From Clostridia bacterium (GTDB lineage: Bacteria; Bacillota; Clostridia; Oscillospirales; Acutalibacteraceae): a stretch of DNA of 41,119 nt. Where the stretch lies: assembly GCA_017416485.1 (NCBI GenBank), contig JAFQCH010000008.1, positions 1-41,119 of the forward strand, given 5' to 3'. Below, one piece after another: positions 16,246 through 23,372 of the stretch (position 1 is the first letter of the stretch; every line of letters begins with the position of its first letter). Below the pieces are notes generated by a model. The model saw only the letters and a program-made list of their open reading frames with translations, was not told where the DNA came from and made no database searches. A program made the translations under genes and the position numbers.

Positions 16246-18147
16246 ATGTCACTTCTCACCGTATCCGAATTAAAAATGTCGTTTGCGCACAGAGACGTTC
16301 TTACGGACGTCTCTTTTGAGGTTGCCAAAAATGACCGCATCGGACTCATCGGCAGAAACGGAAGCGGCAAAACCACCCTGTTCAGGGTGCTTACGGGTGA
16401 ACATGAACCCACGGGCGGCAGTTTCTATTTTGCCAAGGGCACGCAGGTCGGGTTTGTTGAACAGCATGCCTGCCGCAACAGCAGCCGCAGTGTGTATGAG
16501 GAAATGCTTACCGTGTTTTCTGACCTTGCCCACATGGAAGTGCTTCTCGAAGAACTGCATACCGCACTCGAACATGCCGACGGCAACACAGATGAACTGA
16601 TTGCAAAACAAGCCCAACTGACCGAAGAATACCAGAACAAAGGCGGTCTTACTTATAAAGCAAGGGCAAAATCCTGCCTTGTCGGTTTAGGGTTCCCCGA
16701 AAGTGAGCATACATTGCCCGTCACCGCACTCAGCGGCGGTCAGCGGACCAAACTCAGCCTCGGCAAACTGCTTCTGAGTGAGCCGCATCTGTTACTTCTC
16801 GACGAGCCGACCAACCACCTCGATATTGCCAGTGTGGAATGGCTCGAAGACTATATGCTCAAATACAAGGGAGCCGCTATCATCATTTCCCATGACCGTT
16901 ATTTCCTTGACCGTGTCACCGACCGCACCATTGAAATCACCAACGGTACGGCACGTTGCGGCAAGGGCGGTTATTCGCTGTATATGAAGCTCAAAGCCGA
17001 AACCATGGAAAGCCAACGCCGTGAATACGATCGTATTTCCAAGGAAATTGAACGCATTGAGGGCATTATTGTTCAGCAAAAACAATTCAATCAGAAACGC
17101 AATTACATAACCATTGCAAGCAAAGAAAAAGAAATCGAGCATCTTCGTGCGCAATTGCCCGAAATGCCCCCGCCGCAGTCGAGCCTGAAACTGCGCCTGA
17201 CCGCATCCTGCCGCACGGGCGACGATGTGCTGATGGCAAAGGGACTTAAAAAGAGCTTTGGTACGCACACACTGTTCGAAGATGTTTCCATGAATATCTA
17301 CCGCGAAGACCGTGTGTTCCTGCTCGGTCCCAACGGTTGCGGCAAAACCACACTTCTGCGTGTGCTGACGGGAAGACTGCCGCACGATGCAGGCTATGCC
17401 TATTTCGGAGCCAATGTCAAAATCGGTTATTTCGATCAGAATCAGACAGGGCTCAATTCCGACCGTACGATTCTTATGGAAGTCTATGAACGATTCCCGC
17501 AACTGACTGTATCTGAAATCCGCGGTTATCTCGGTGTGTTCCTGTTCAAAGGCGATGAAATCGAAAAGAAAATGAGCGAACTTTCGGGCGGTGAACGTGC
17601 GAGAGTGGCTTTGCTGTTGCTCATACTTTCCAAACCCAATCTGCTGATTCTGGACGAGCCGACCAACCACCTCGACATTCAGTCCCGCGAAGTGTTTGAA
17701 GATGCTTTGGCAGAATATGACGGTACTATTCTCGCTGTATCGCATGACCGTTATTTTGTCAACCGCATTGCAAACAAAATCATGGCTTTCAACGGCACGT
17801 CCGTTATTCCCATGGAAGGTAATTACGACACCTATGCGCAACGCGTGCACGAAACCGCTGTTGTGAAAAAGGAAACAGCCGCCGCCGAAAAAAAGCCCAA
17901 TGAATATAAACAGCGAAAAGAACTCGAAAGTCAGGCACGCAAAAAAAAGACCCGCATCAGCCGTCTTGAAATTGCCATTGCAGAAACGGAAGCCAAAAAG
18001 ACGGACATTGAAACACAGCTCAATGACCCCGCCTTGGCTGCCGATTATGAAAAAATTCTGCAACTGACCGCCGACTTGCAAACCACCACGGAAGAACTCG
18101 AAAGCCTGTTTGAAGAGTGGATGGAACTCAACGACGAGGCGGAATAA
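16246..18147 (+). CDS. ABC-F family ATPase (ribosome-associated type)
   Basis: A 633-aa soluble protein with two ABC ATPase domains and no membrane segments, as in the ABC-F family, which acts on the ribosome in translation or antibiotic protection. Domain 1 has Walker A GRNGSGKTT (about 36-44), signature LSGGQ and LLLLDEPTNHLD; domain 2 has GPNGCGKTT, LSGGE and LLILDEPTNHLD. A long charged linker lies between them, and a C-terminal coiled coil covers about residues 545-630, as in Uup-like members. It overlaps no other gene and sits directly behind manA. Confidence 0.92.
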   Translation: MSLLTVSELKMSFAHRDVLTDVSFEVAKNDRIGLIGRNGSGKTTLFRVLTGEHEPTGGSFYFAKGTQVGFVEQHACRNSSRSVYEEMLTVFSDLAHMEVLLEELHTALEHADGNTDELIAKQAQLTEEYQNKGGLTYKARAKSCLVGLGFPESEHTLPVTALSGGQRTKLSLGKLLLSEPHLLLLDEPTNHLDIASVEWLEDYMLKYKGAAIIISHDRYFLDRVTDRTIEITNGTARCGKGGYSLYMKLKAETMESQRREYDRISKEIERIEGIIVQQKQFNQKRNYITIASKEKEIEHLRAQLPEMPPPQSSLKLRLTASCRTGDDVLMAKGLKKSFGTHTLFEDVSMNIYREDRVFLLGPNGCGKTTLLRVLTGRLPHDAGYAYFGANVKIGYFDQNQTGLNSDRTILMEVYERFPQLTVSEIRGYLGVFLFKGDEIEKKMSELSGGERARVALLLLILSKPNLLILDEPTNHLDIQSREVFEDALAEYDGTILAVSHDRYFVNRIANKIMAFNGTSVIPMEGNYDTYAQRVHETAVVKKETAAAEKKPNEYKQRKELESQARKKKTRISRLEIAIAETEAKKTDIETQLNDPALAADYEKILQLTADLQTTTEELESLFEEWMELNDEAE

Positions 18148-18175
18148 AAAAAATGAAAATTTAAGAAAAAAAGAC

Positions 18176-18204
18176 TTGACTTTTGCCACCTGATGGGTTA
18201 TAAT
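18176..18204 (+). promoter_or_regulatory. tRNA-Val promoter
   Basis: TTGACT (18176-18181), 17-bp spacer, perfect TATAAT (18199-18204), 21 bp before the mature tRNA 5' end. Confidence 0.85.
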
Positions 18205-18224
18205 ACCTCTCGCAGTTGAGAAAT

Positions 18225-18300
18225 GCGCGTTTAGCTCAGTTGGTAGAGCACTCGCTTGACGTGCGAGTGGTCAGCGGTTCAAGTCCGTTAACGCGCACCA
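18225..18300 (+). tRNA. tRNA-Val (anticodon GAC)
   Basis: A 76-nt cloverleaf with encoded CCA. The acceptor stem is 18225-18231 paired with 18290-18296, the discriminator is A, and CCA is 18298-18300. The anticodon stem CTCGC/GCGAG closes the 7-nt loop TTGACGT, giving GAC. The T arm has AGCGG, loop TTCAAGT, CCGTT. It reads GUC and GUU valine codons. It has its own promoter and terminator, so it is a single-tRNA transcript. Confidence 0.97.
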
Positions 18301-18334
18301 AAAAAAGACAAGTCGAAAGACTTGTCTTTTTTTT
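18301..18334 (+). terminator. tRNA-Val terminator
   Basis: A 14-bp stem (18301-18314 with 18319-18332), GAAA tetraloop and an eight-T run, immediately after the CCA end. Confidence 0.9.
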
Positions 18335-18425
18335 ATATCATATATAAATGCGAAATTGCATATAATTATATTTTTGACAGCCAAACATTGAGATAAAACC
18401 GAATGGATTTACAAGAAAGGTAACA

Positions 18426-18485
18426 AAACCAACAGGGATGTAAATAAGATAAACTTCAATATCTTATTTACATCCCTGTTGGTTT
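18426..18485. repeat. Perfect 26-bp inverted repeat next to tRNA-Val
   Basis: The arms 18426-18451 and 18460-18485 are fully complementary, with an 8-nt loop AACTTCAA. There is no T run after either arm, so it is not a typical terminator. It could be a small non-autonomous element, a recombination site or a structured RNA. It lies between the tRNA terminator and the XRE gene in an AT-rich islet. No second copy is in the window. Confidence 0.8.
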
Positions 18486-18531
18486 CAATAATAAAATAAC
18501 TCCCTTGCACTTAGTATCAGATGCAGGGAGC

Positions 18532-18864
18532 TTATTTTTTTGTGTTGTAGTTTTTGATTATGAGGTGAAGACTATCTTTTTCTTCTTTTGTCAGTGTTCG
18601 GTAAGAGTTGATGAGATCGGCTTCGTCGTTGTTTAAATCAAATGGAGTAACAGATTCGATTTTGTGGTTTATTTCGCTGTGCCCTATAAGATAGTCAACC
18701 GAGGTGGCAAAATAATCGGCAATGGCAGTGAGTATAATTAAATCAGGCTCCACATTTTGAGTTTCATATTTGTAAATTGACTGCTGAGTAACGCCGATAA
18801 TCTCAGCGAGTTGCTGCTGACTTATACCTTTTTGGAGTCTTAAATTTCGGAGATTCTTCACCAT
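18532..18864 (-). CDS. XRE-family transcriptional regulator
   Basis: A 110-aa DNA-binding protein with a Cro/CI-type helix-turn-helix at about residues 4-58 (LRLQKGISQQQLAEIIGVTQ), followed by a short acidic C-terminal region. The start at 18864 is chosen because AGGGGTGAT sits 5 nt before the ATG; the frame upstream is open but looks non-coding. It is divergent from the 11-codon ORF and the acetyltransferase, and a 10-bp-arm palindrome lies in the divergent promoter region, so autoregulation plus control of the other side is likely. AT-rich codon use suggests transfer. Confidence 0.85.
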   Translation of the reverse strand: MVKNLRNLRLQKGISQQQLAEIIGVTQQSIYKYETQNVEPDLIILTAIADYFATSVDYLIGHSEINHKIESVTPFDLNNDEADLINSYRTLTKEEKDSLHLIIKNYNTKK

Positions 18865-18886
18865 TAATATCACCCCTCTTTTCATA

Positions 18887-18915
18887 ATTATAACAACTAA
18901 CAGTAGTTTAGTAAA
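18887..18915 (-). promoter_or_regulatory. Promoter for the XRE gene
   Basis: On the minus strand: TTTACT, 17-bp spacer, perfect TATAAT. Confidence 0.65.
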
Positions 18916-18933
18916 AAACACAGCAGTTATTAC

Positions 18934-18962
18934 TTGACAACAACCATTGGTTGTTGTATGAT
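18934..18962 (+). promoter_or_regulatory. Plus-strand promoter with a palindromic operator in its spacer
   Basis: Perfect TTGACA (18934-18939), 17-bp spacer, TATGAT (18957-18962). A perfect palindrome with 10-bp arms around one central T (18937-18957) fills the spacer and overlaps both boxes. A bound repressor would block RNA polymerase. The adjacent XRE protein is the obvious candidate. The promoter faces the 11-codon ORF and the acetyltransferase. Confidence 0.8.
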
Positions 18963-19061
18963 AAAACTGTAAATTGATATTATTTTGAATGGTGATAATT
19001 ATATAAAGATCAAAATAGTTATCTGTCATTCAGTGGTATTTTAAGAAAGGTGGTGAAAGGT

Positions 19062-19097
19062 ATGTGGGCATGGTTTAAAAAATACTTCGGATGCTAA
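19062..19097 (+). CDS. Eleven-residue peptide ORF (MWAWFKKYFGC)
   Basis: The ATG at 19062 follows AAGGTGGTGA, a 9-of-10 match to the full anti-Shine-Dalgarno complement, with about 5-nt spacing. The ORF codes for MWAWFKKYFGC and stops at TAA 19095-19097. The peptide is aromatic and cationic and ends in Cys. It is the first ORF after the operator-controlled promoter at 18934-18962. It could be a leader peptide, a signal peptide or a small membrane-active peptide. Eleven codons are few, so the evidence for coding rests on the ribosome site and the context. Confidence 0.45.
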   Translation: MWAWFKKYFGC

Positions 19098-19112
19098 CAG
19101 CTAAAGTCCTGC

Positions 19113-19164
19113 ATCACAGAGGATGATTCTAAAAGTGTAAACACACGGAATCGTCCTCTGTGGT
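19113..19164 (+). promoter_or_regulatory. Hairpin between the 11-aa ORF and the acetyltransferase
   Basis: Arms 19115-19129 and 19148-19162 form a 15-bp stem with one A-to-G change leaving a mismatch-type pair; the 18-nt loop can itself fold (GTGT with ACAC). No T run follows, so it is not a standard terminator. It could stabilise the message, separate the two ORFs or act in attenuation. Confidence 0.5.
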
Positions 19165-19193
19165 CGCATAAAAACATGAGAGGTATATAAGAA

Positions 19194-19790
19194 ATGGAAA
19201 TTTTTAACCCTACGGACAAAAACAATTTTTTGTCCATGTTGAAATCTGAATTTATTCAAAGACAATTAAACAAAACTGCGGTTTGGAATATACCAAAGCG
19301 CAATTTTTTAATAAAATTATTGTTAGGCAGTATTGATGGGAAAGCTTATGAGATACAAATGCCCTTTCATGTTAGTGACGGCAAGAATATTCACATAGGT
19401 AAAAATTTTTTCGCTAATTGGAATTGTGCAATCTTGGATAGAGCGAGGGTTACAATTGGTGATAATGTTATGTTGGCTCCAAATGTGATTATTACAAGTA
19501 TATCGCACCCTAAATGGCATGAGGAGAGAAATGTAAAAATAATGGAAAATAGTTTTGAACCTCAAAAACGAGGAAATATAGAAGTTGTTGCACCTGTCAG
19601 TATTGGTAATAGCGTATGGATTGCGTCAAACAGTGTTGTTTGTCCCGGAGTAACAATAGGAGATAATACGATTATAGGTGCAGGCAGTGTTGTCACGAAA
19701 GATATTCCGTCAAATGTGTTTGCTTGCGGTGTGCCGTGTAAAGTTGTAAGAAAAATTACAGAAGAAGATAAAATGAATTTTTTTGAATAA
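19194..19790 (+). CDS. Sugar O-acetyltransferase (maltose/galactoside acetyltransferase family)
   Basis: A 198-aa left-handed beta-helix acyltransferase. Hexapeptide repeats cover about residues 65-180 (IGDNVMLAPNV, IGNSVWIASNSVVCPGVTIGDNTIIGAGSVV), and the catalytic His lies in SISHPKWHEERN, as in LacA/Maa. It is expected to move an acetyl group from acetyl-CoA to a sugar hydroxyl in the cytoplasm. The ATG at 19194 follows GAGAGGT. It lies downstream of the operator-controlled promoter and the 11-codon ORF. AT-rich base composition sets it apart from neighbours on both sides. Confidence 0.88.
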   Translation: MEIFNPTDKNNFLSMLKSEFIQRQLNKTAVWNIPKRNFLIKLLLGSIDGKAYEIQMPFHVSDGKNIHIGKNFFANWNCAILDRARVTIGDNVMLAPNVIITSISHPKWHEERNVKIMENSFEPQKRGNIEVVAPVSIGNSVWIASNSVVCPGVTIGDNTIIGAGSVVTKDIPSNVFACGVPCKVVRKITEEDKMNFFE

Positions 19791-20011
19791 GCAAAGTCAA
19801 AAGGAATTGTTGTACTAAGAACTGTCCTCAATAAAAGAATAAAGCCACTGGAAGATCATAAAGATTTGCTCAGTGGATTTTGTATATTTATAGTTTAATT
19901 TTTAGAAAAATCTAATCATTTTGCAACGGAGTGCAAATATCATTTGATCGTTAGTTCAATAAAATTAAACCTGCAAGCTGCATTTTGTCCGCTTGCAGGT
20001 GTCTTTTTATT
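19791..20011. other. Intergenic region at the right edge of the AT-rich islet
   Basis: 221 bp without a gene. A weak hairpin (CCACTG 19845-19850 with CAGTGG 19871-19876) may end the acetyltransferase transcript. A stronger terminator lies at 19969-20000. I found no repeat of the tRNA-Val 3' end here, so no attachment-site duplication is visible. Confidence 0.5.
19969..20010. terminator. Terminator downstream of znuB
   Basis: A perfect 10-bp stem (19969-19978 with 19991-20000) and a 12-nt loop, followed by GTCTTTTTATTTT on the plus strand. It sits 12 bp past the znuB stop on the minus strand and probably works in both directions. Confidence 0.7.
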
Positions 20012-20998
20012 TTATTGCACAGCAACGGTAATAATCAGTGCCACGATGCCTGTCAGCACGGCGGCGAGGGTAACAAGCCCGCTGACTTCCTGTTTGGAAA
20101 AGGGCAGTTCCTTTCCTTTATGTTTTTTGATGAGATTCTGCAAAAAGTTGATTGCCGTGAACAGCAGAAAAACAATGATATTGAAAAGAATAACCATCGG
20201 GCCGGTCTGGAACCCGATGCAAACGGCAGTGAAAAATCCTGCAAGGAAACAGAAAATACCCGTTGCAACCGAACAGATGACCACACTCTTGAAACTTTTG
20301 CACAGGCGCATTGCGGCAAGGGCAGGGAAAATGATAAGACCCGAAATCATAATGGATCCCATCATCTTCATGCCGACAACCACCGTTACGGCGGTCAACA
20401 CCGCAATCAGCGATCTGTAAACGGATGCATTGATACCCGCAGACCCCGCAAAGGCTTCGTCGAATGTGATTGCAAAAATGCGGTTGTAGAACACAACAAA
20501 CAGCACGAGCACCGCAATCGAAACCAGAATGCTGAACAGCAGATCTGTGTTGCTGATGGTGAAAATGCCTGCCGAACCGAACAGGGAAGTGCAGATTTCC
20601 TGATAGCGTTGGTTTGAAAAATTATACAGCAGACTGCCGAATGCGACAGCCCCCGTGGACAACACCGCAATGGCGGTATCGCCGTGGATTTTGCTGTTTT
20701 CACCCGTGCGAAGCAGGAAAAATGCAGCAATCACAACAATGGGCAATGTGATATGATAGGCAGCTCCCGTGGCACCGAGCACGGTTGCAATGGCAAGTGC
20801 ACCGAAGCCCGTGTGTGAAAGTCCGTCACCGATCATGGAGAAGCGTTTGAGTACCAGCGTAACACCGAGCAGAGAACAGCAAAGACAGACAAGAAGTCCC
20901 ACCGCAAGAGCCTTGAGAATGATGGGCAACATAAAGTCGCTTGTCAGATAATATGAAAGAGGCTTGTAATCAATGGAGGAAATTAAGGTACCGATCAT
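20012..20998 (-). CDS. znuB: Zinc/manganese ABC transporter permease
   Basis: A 328-aa polytopic membrane protein of the ABC-3 family, with about 8-9 hydrophobic helices. It has the family segment FSMIGDGLSHTGFGALA near residue 55, and the SGLIIFPALAA helix in the second half. It forms the channel for Zn2+ (or Mn2+) brought by ZnuA. It overlaps the ATPase gene by 4 bp (ATGA), which indicates translational coupling. A 26-residue loop and C-terminal extension after about residue 285 is slightly longer than usual. Confidence 0.88.
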   Translation of the reverse strand: MIGTLISSIDYKPLSYYLTSDFMLPIILKALAVGLLVCLCCSLLGVTLVLKRFSMIGDGLSHTGFGALAIATVLGATGAAYHITLPIVVIAAFFLLRTGENSKIHGDTAIAVLSTGAVAFGSLLYNFSNQRYQEICTSLFGSAGIFTISNTDLLFSILVSIAVLVLFVVFYNRIFAITFDEAFAGSAGINASVYRSLIAVLTAVTVVVGMKMMGSIMISGLIIFPALAAMRLCKSFKSVVICSVATGIFCFLAGFFTAVCIGFQTGPMVILFNIIVFLLFTAINFLQNLIKKHKGKELPFSKQEVSGLVTLAAVLTGIVALIITVAVQ

Positions 20999-21684
20999 TC
21001 TCCCACCCCCCAGAAGCGTTTGGCTTTGCCGGAGTTGATGTATTCGTCCGATGTGCCGTAAAACAAGACACGGTGATCCATGTGCAGAATATGGGTGGCA
21101 TCGGTCAGGGAGGTGTCAATATCATGTGAAATGATAATGACGGTAATGCCTTGTTCGCGGTTGAGTTTGTTGACAATGCCGTACAGTTCTTCGGTTACAA
21201 GCTTGTCCAGCCCCGCTGTCGGTTCATCCAGCAACAAAAGTTTTGTGGATGCACACAAGGCTCTTGCAAGCAAAACACGTTGCAGCTGTCCGCCTGAAAG
21301 CTCCGAACAGGAATGTTTTTCAATGTCGGTAAGACCGAGCATCTGCAACACTTCATCGGCTTTCTGCTTGTCCTTTTTTGAATAAAACAGACTTCTTGTG
21401 CCCGAAAGCACAACTTCACGTACCGATGCGGGAAAGTTTTTCTGAATCACGGTTGCCTGCGGCAGATAACCGACCTGTTTTGCGGTTAAGTCCTCACCGT
21501 ATATAATTTGCCCGTCTGCGGGTTTGATAAGCCCTGCAAGGGCTTTGATGAGGGTGCTTTTGCCCGATCCGTTTCTGCCGAGAATGCACAGATAATCTCC
21601 TGCATTTACGTCAAATGTGATGTCGGTAGCCACCGTTGCCCCGTCATAAGCAAGGGATACGTTTTTGCATGATAATAACGGCAT
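20995..21684 (-). CDS. znuC: Zinc ABC transporter ATPase
   Basis: A 229-aa ABC ATPase: Walker A GRNGSGKST (about 34-42), Q-loop GYLPQ, signature LSGGQLQRV, Walker B LLLLDEPTAGLD and the H-loop in IIISHD. It powers metal uptake together with the ZnuB permease. It overlaps the start of znuB by 4 bp and the stop of znuA by 1 bp (TGATG), so the three subunits are translationally coupled. Confidence 0.9.
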   Translation of the reverse strand: MPLLSCKNVSLAYDGATVATDITFDVNAGDYLCILGRNGSGKSTLIKALAGLIKPADGQIIYGEDLTAKQVGYLPQATVIQKNFPASVREVVLSGTRSLFYSKKDKQKADEVLQMLGLTDIEKHSCSELSGGQLQRVLLARALCASTKLLLLDEPTAGLDKLVTEELYGIVNKLNREQGITVIIISHDIDTSLTDATHILHMDHRVLFYGTSDEYINSGKAKRFWGVGE

Positions 21685-22631
21685 CAGGACAGCGCCTCCT
21701 TCAGAACGGGGATGTTACGAAGCATCAGATCAACATACGTTATGCCGTTGTCAAAGTCTTCCTGTGAAATATTATGATAAGAATGGAATTCATATTTTTT
21801 ACAGCCCGTTTGTTCGACAATACGGTCTGCAGTTATCATTTTTGAAAATTCAAGATGCAACACGCAGGGAATGTTGTTGTCTTCAATGGTGTTGATGAGT
21901 GTATCAAGGGTTGCTGCGGAAACTTCCGTATTGCCTGCACAACTGCCGAATGCCGCCGTGTGGGAAAGACCGAAATAATCGCAGAAATATACAAACGGAA
22001 AACGGTCTTCAAAAACAAGCATTTTGTTGTGGGCATTGCTCACAATTTCCTGCATTTGCGCTTCACAGGAACGGATACTGGCAGTGTATTCGGTTGCATT
22101 GGTGCGGAATGTGTCGGCATGGGCGGGATAAAGGACACAAAGTTCTTCGCAGATGTCTTCAATCAAACGGATTGCGTTTGCAGGGGATGTCCACACGTGC
22201 TCGTCATATTCGCCGTCATGGGCATGTTCTTCGTGTTCGTGCGTATGATCTTCAATGGATTCGGGGATGGCAAGCAGGTCTGCATGATCCATCATGGAAA
22301 AAGCGGAAAAACGGCTTGTGTCCAGGTTGCCGCTTCTGAATTGCTCGGCAGCCCAAGCATCGGTCGGACCGCCTGTGTAAATGAATAATTTGCAACCCTG
22401 CACAGCGGCAAGGTCGTCAAGAGTCGGCGCAAAACCGTGTGCTTCACCGCCGGGAGTGATCAGCATTTTGATTTTTAATGTATCGCCCGCAACGGCTCTT
22501 GCAAAGTCATAAGCGGGAAACACGGTGGTGACGATATCATATTGTTCGCTTGCCGTCTGTGTGTCGGTGCAGGCGGTCATGCCGCAAACGCACAGCAAAA
22601 TTGCAACAACGGCACAAAGGATTTTTTTCAC
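21684..22631 (-). CDS. znuA: Zinc-binding lipoprotein of the ABC transporter
   Basis: A 315-aa cluster A-I substrate-binding protein. The signal sequence ends in the lipobox GMTAC (Cys21), so it is a membrane-anchored lipoprotein. Metal ligands are seen in EAHGFAPT and DEHVWTSP, and a His/Glu-rich loop (DHTHEHEEHAHD, about residues 126-137) marks a zinc rather than a manganese protein. The start is GTG at 22631, with AAGGAG upstream. The consensus promoter at 22692-22720 carries a palindrome that may be the zinc-repressor site. Confidence 0.9.
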   Translation of the reverse strand: MKKILCAVVAILLCVCGMTACTDTQTASEQYDIVTTVFPAYDFARAVAGDTLKIKMLITPGGEAHGFAPTLDDLAAVQGCKLFIYTGGPTDAWAAEQFRSGNLDTSRFSAFSMMDHADLLAIPESIEDHTHEHEEHAHDGEYDEHVWTSPANAIRLIEDICEELCVLYPAHADTFRTNATEYTASIRSCEAQMQEIVSNAHNKMLVFEDRFPFVYFCDYFGLSHTAAFGSCAGNTEVSAATLDTLINTIEDNNIPCVLHLEFSKMITADRIVEQTGCKKYEFHSYHNISQEDFDNGITYVDLMLRNIPVLKEALS

Positions 22632-22687
22632 AAAAAAGACTCCTTATAATGCAAAATTAAAAATTTTGTTAAATACTTAAATAACTT

Positions 22688-22720
22688 ATTCATTATATAT
22701 GAATTAAACGGAAAATTCAA
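22688..22720 (-). promoter_or_regulatory. znuACB promoter with palindrome over the -10
   Basis: On the minus strand: TTGAAT (22715-22720), 17-bp spacer, TATAAT (22692-22697). A 17-bp inverted repeat, ATTCAT-n5-ATGAAT (22688-22704), covers the -10 box. Its place fits a zinc-responsive repressor of the Fur/Zur or MarR (AdcR) type, but its sequence is not the classical Zur box. Confidence 0.6.
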
Positions 22721-22799
22721 CATCTTTTTAATCTCCTCTTGCTATTTTTGAAAATATAAGTAAAATAGATGCAGAAATGATTGAAAGCGTGAATTTGAA

Positions 22800-23180
22800 T
22801 TGGATAAAAATACACTCATTGATAAGGTGAAAGCACTTGCCATGGAAGACGGAACTTACTGTGTTCTTGCAGGGGGCGCTATGCTTTTTTACGGCTTGCG
22901 TGCGCAGACCAGCGATATCGATCTGCATGTCAACGAACAAGCTTTTGCGCATCTGCTTGCAACGCAGAAGCTTGTTTTGTTGGACGAAGAACGCCGTCAT
23001 TATGCGATCGGTGAAGATATTGAACTGTATGTGACATCGCAGGAAGATATTATTTATAAACAATGCGAAGGTGTGTGCATTCAGACTCCGCAGGCAGTGC
23101 TTGCACTCAAAAAACGCCTGAACCGTGAAAAGGATCAGAAGGATATTTTTGCACTGGAAGAATACATTAAATCTGAATAA
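22800..23180 (+). CDS. Nucleotidyltransferase-fold protein (AbiEii/DUF6036-like)
   Basis: A 126-aa protein with the minimal nucleotidyltransferase motif: GGAMLFYGLRAQTSDIDLHV holds the GG (about 22-23) and the DxD pair (about 36-38), and a third acidic strand follows in EDIELYV. Such proteins occur in toxin-antitoxin and abortive infection systems (AbiEii/MNT) and as stand-alone enzymes. No antitoxin-like partner is next to it. The start is TTG at 22800 with a poor ribosome site, so expression may be low. A TTGCTA-n16-TAAAAT promoter is possible at 22739-22766. Confidence 0.65.
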   Translation: MDKNTLIDKVKALAMEDGTYCVLAGGAMLFYGLRAQTSDIDLHVNEQAFAHLLATQKLVLLDEERRHYAIGEDIELYVTSQEDIIYKQCEGVCIQTPQAVLALKKRLNREKDQKDIFALEEYIKSE

Positions 23181-23291
23181 AAATGCAATATTAAGAATAA
23201 AGATTCAAAATGCGGTTTTGTTATTTTTTAAGTGCCATAACAGCAAGATGATGTATGGTATGTTTTGGCAGTTAAAAATAATAAAATCGCA

Positions 23292-23320
23292 TTGACTTTA
23301 TTTTATTGTTATGTTATTAT
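23292..23320 (+). promoter_or_regulatory. Promoter for the pseudokinase operon
   Basis: TTGACT (23292-23297), 17-bp spacer, TATTAT (23315-23320). It lies inside the upstream extension of the reading frame, which rules out a start at 23265. Confidence 0.8.
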
Positions 23321-23372
23321 TAAAAATAGGTTTTTATGCCTGATGATGCCTATTATGCAAAGGGGTTTAATT

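Larger units (their letters stand above)
18865..19193. other. Regulatory intergenic region of the XRE locus
   Basis: A 329-bp AT-rich region holding the two divergent promoters, the operator palindrome, a 5' leader of about 90 nt, the 11-codon ORF and the hairpin described separately. Nothing else is seen in it. Confidence 0.7.

Noticed and set aside
16792..18189. Long minus-strand frame opposite the ABC-F gene
   Set aside because: It mirrors the ABC-F coding sequence, including reversed Walker and signature regions, and runs into the tRNA promoter. No ribosome site.
18301..18485. tRNA terminator and 26-bp inverted repeat as a CRISPR or repeat array
   Set aside because: Only one copy of each; no regular spacer pattern and no cas genes nearby.
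19969..20000. Possible attachment site at the right end of the AT-rich islet
   Set aside because: The sequence is a simple terminator hairpin and does not repeat the tRNA-Val 3' end.
22800..23180. Nucleotidyltransferase-like gene as an AbiE toxin-antitoxin pair
   Set aside because: No AbiEi-type antitoxin or HTH partner lies next to it; only the nucleotidyltransferase fold can be claimed.
23265..23372. N-terminal extension of the kinase-like protein
   Set aside because: The promoter -35 and -10 boxes lie inside this stretch, and the ATG at 23373 has a good ribosome site.
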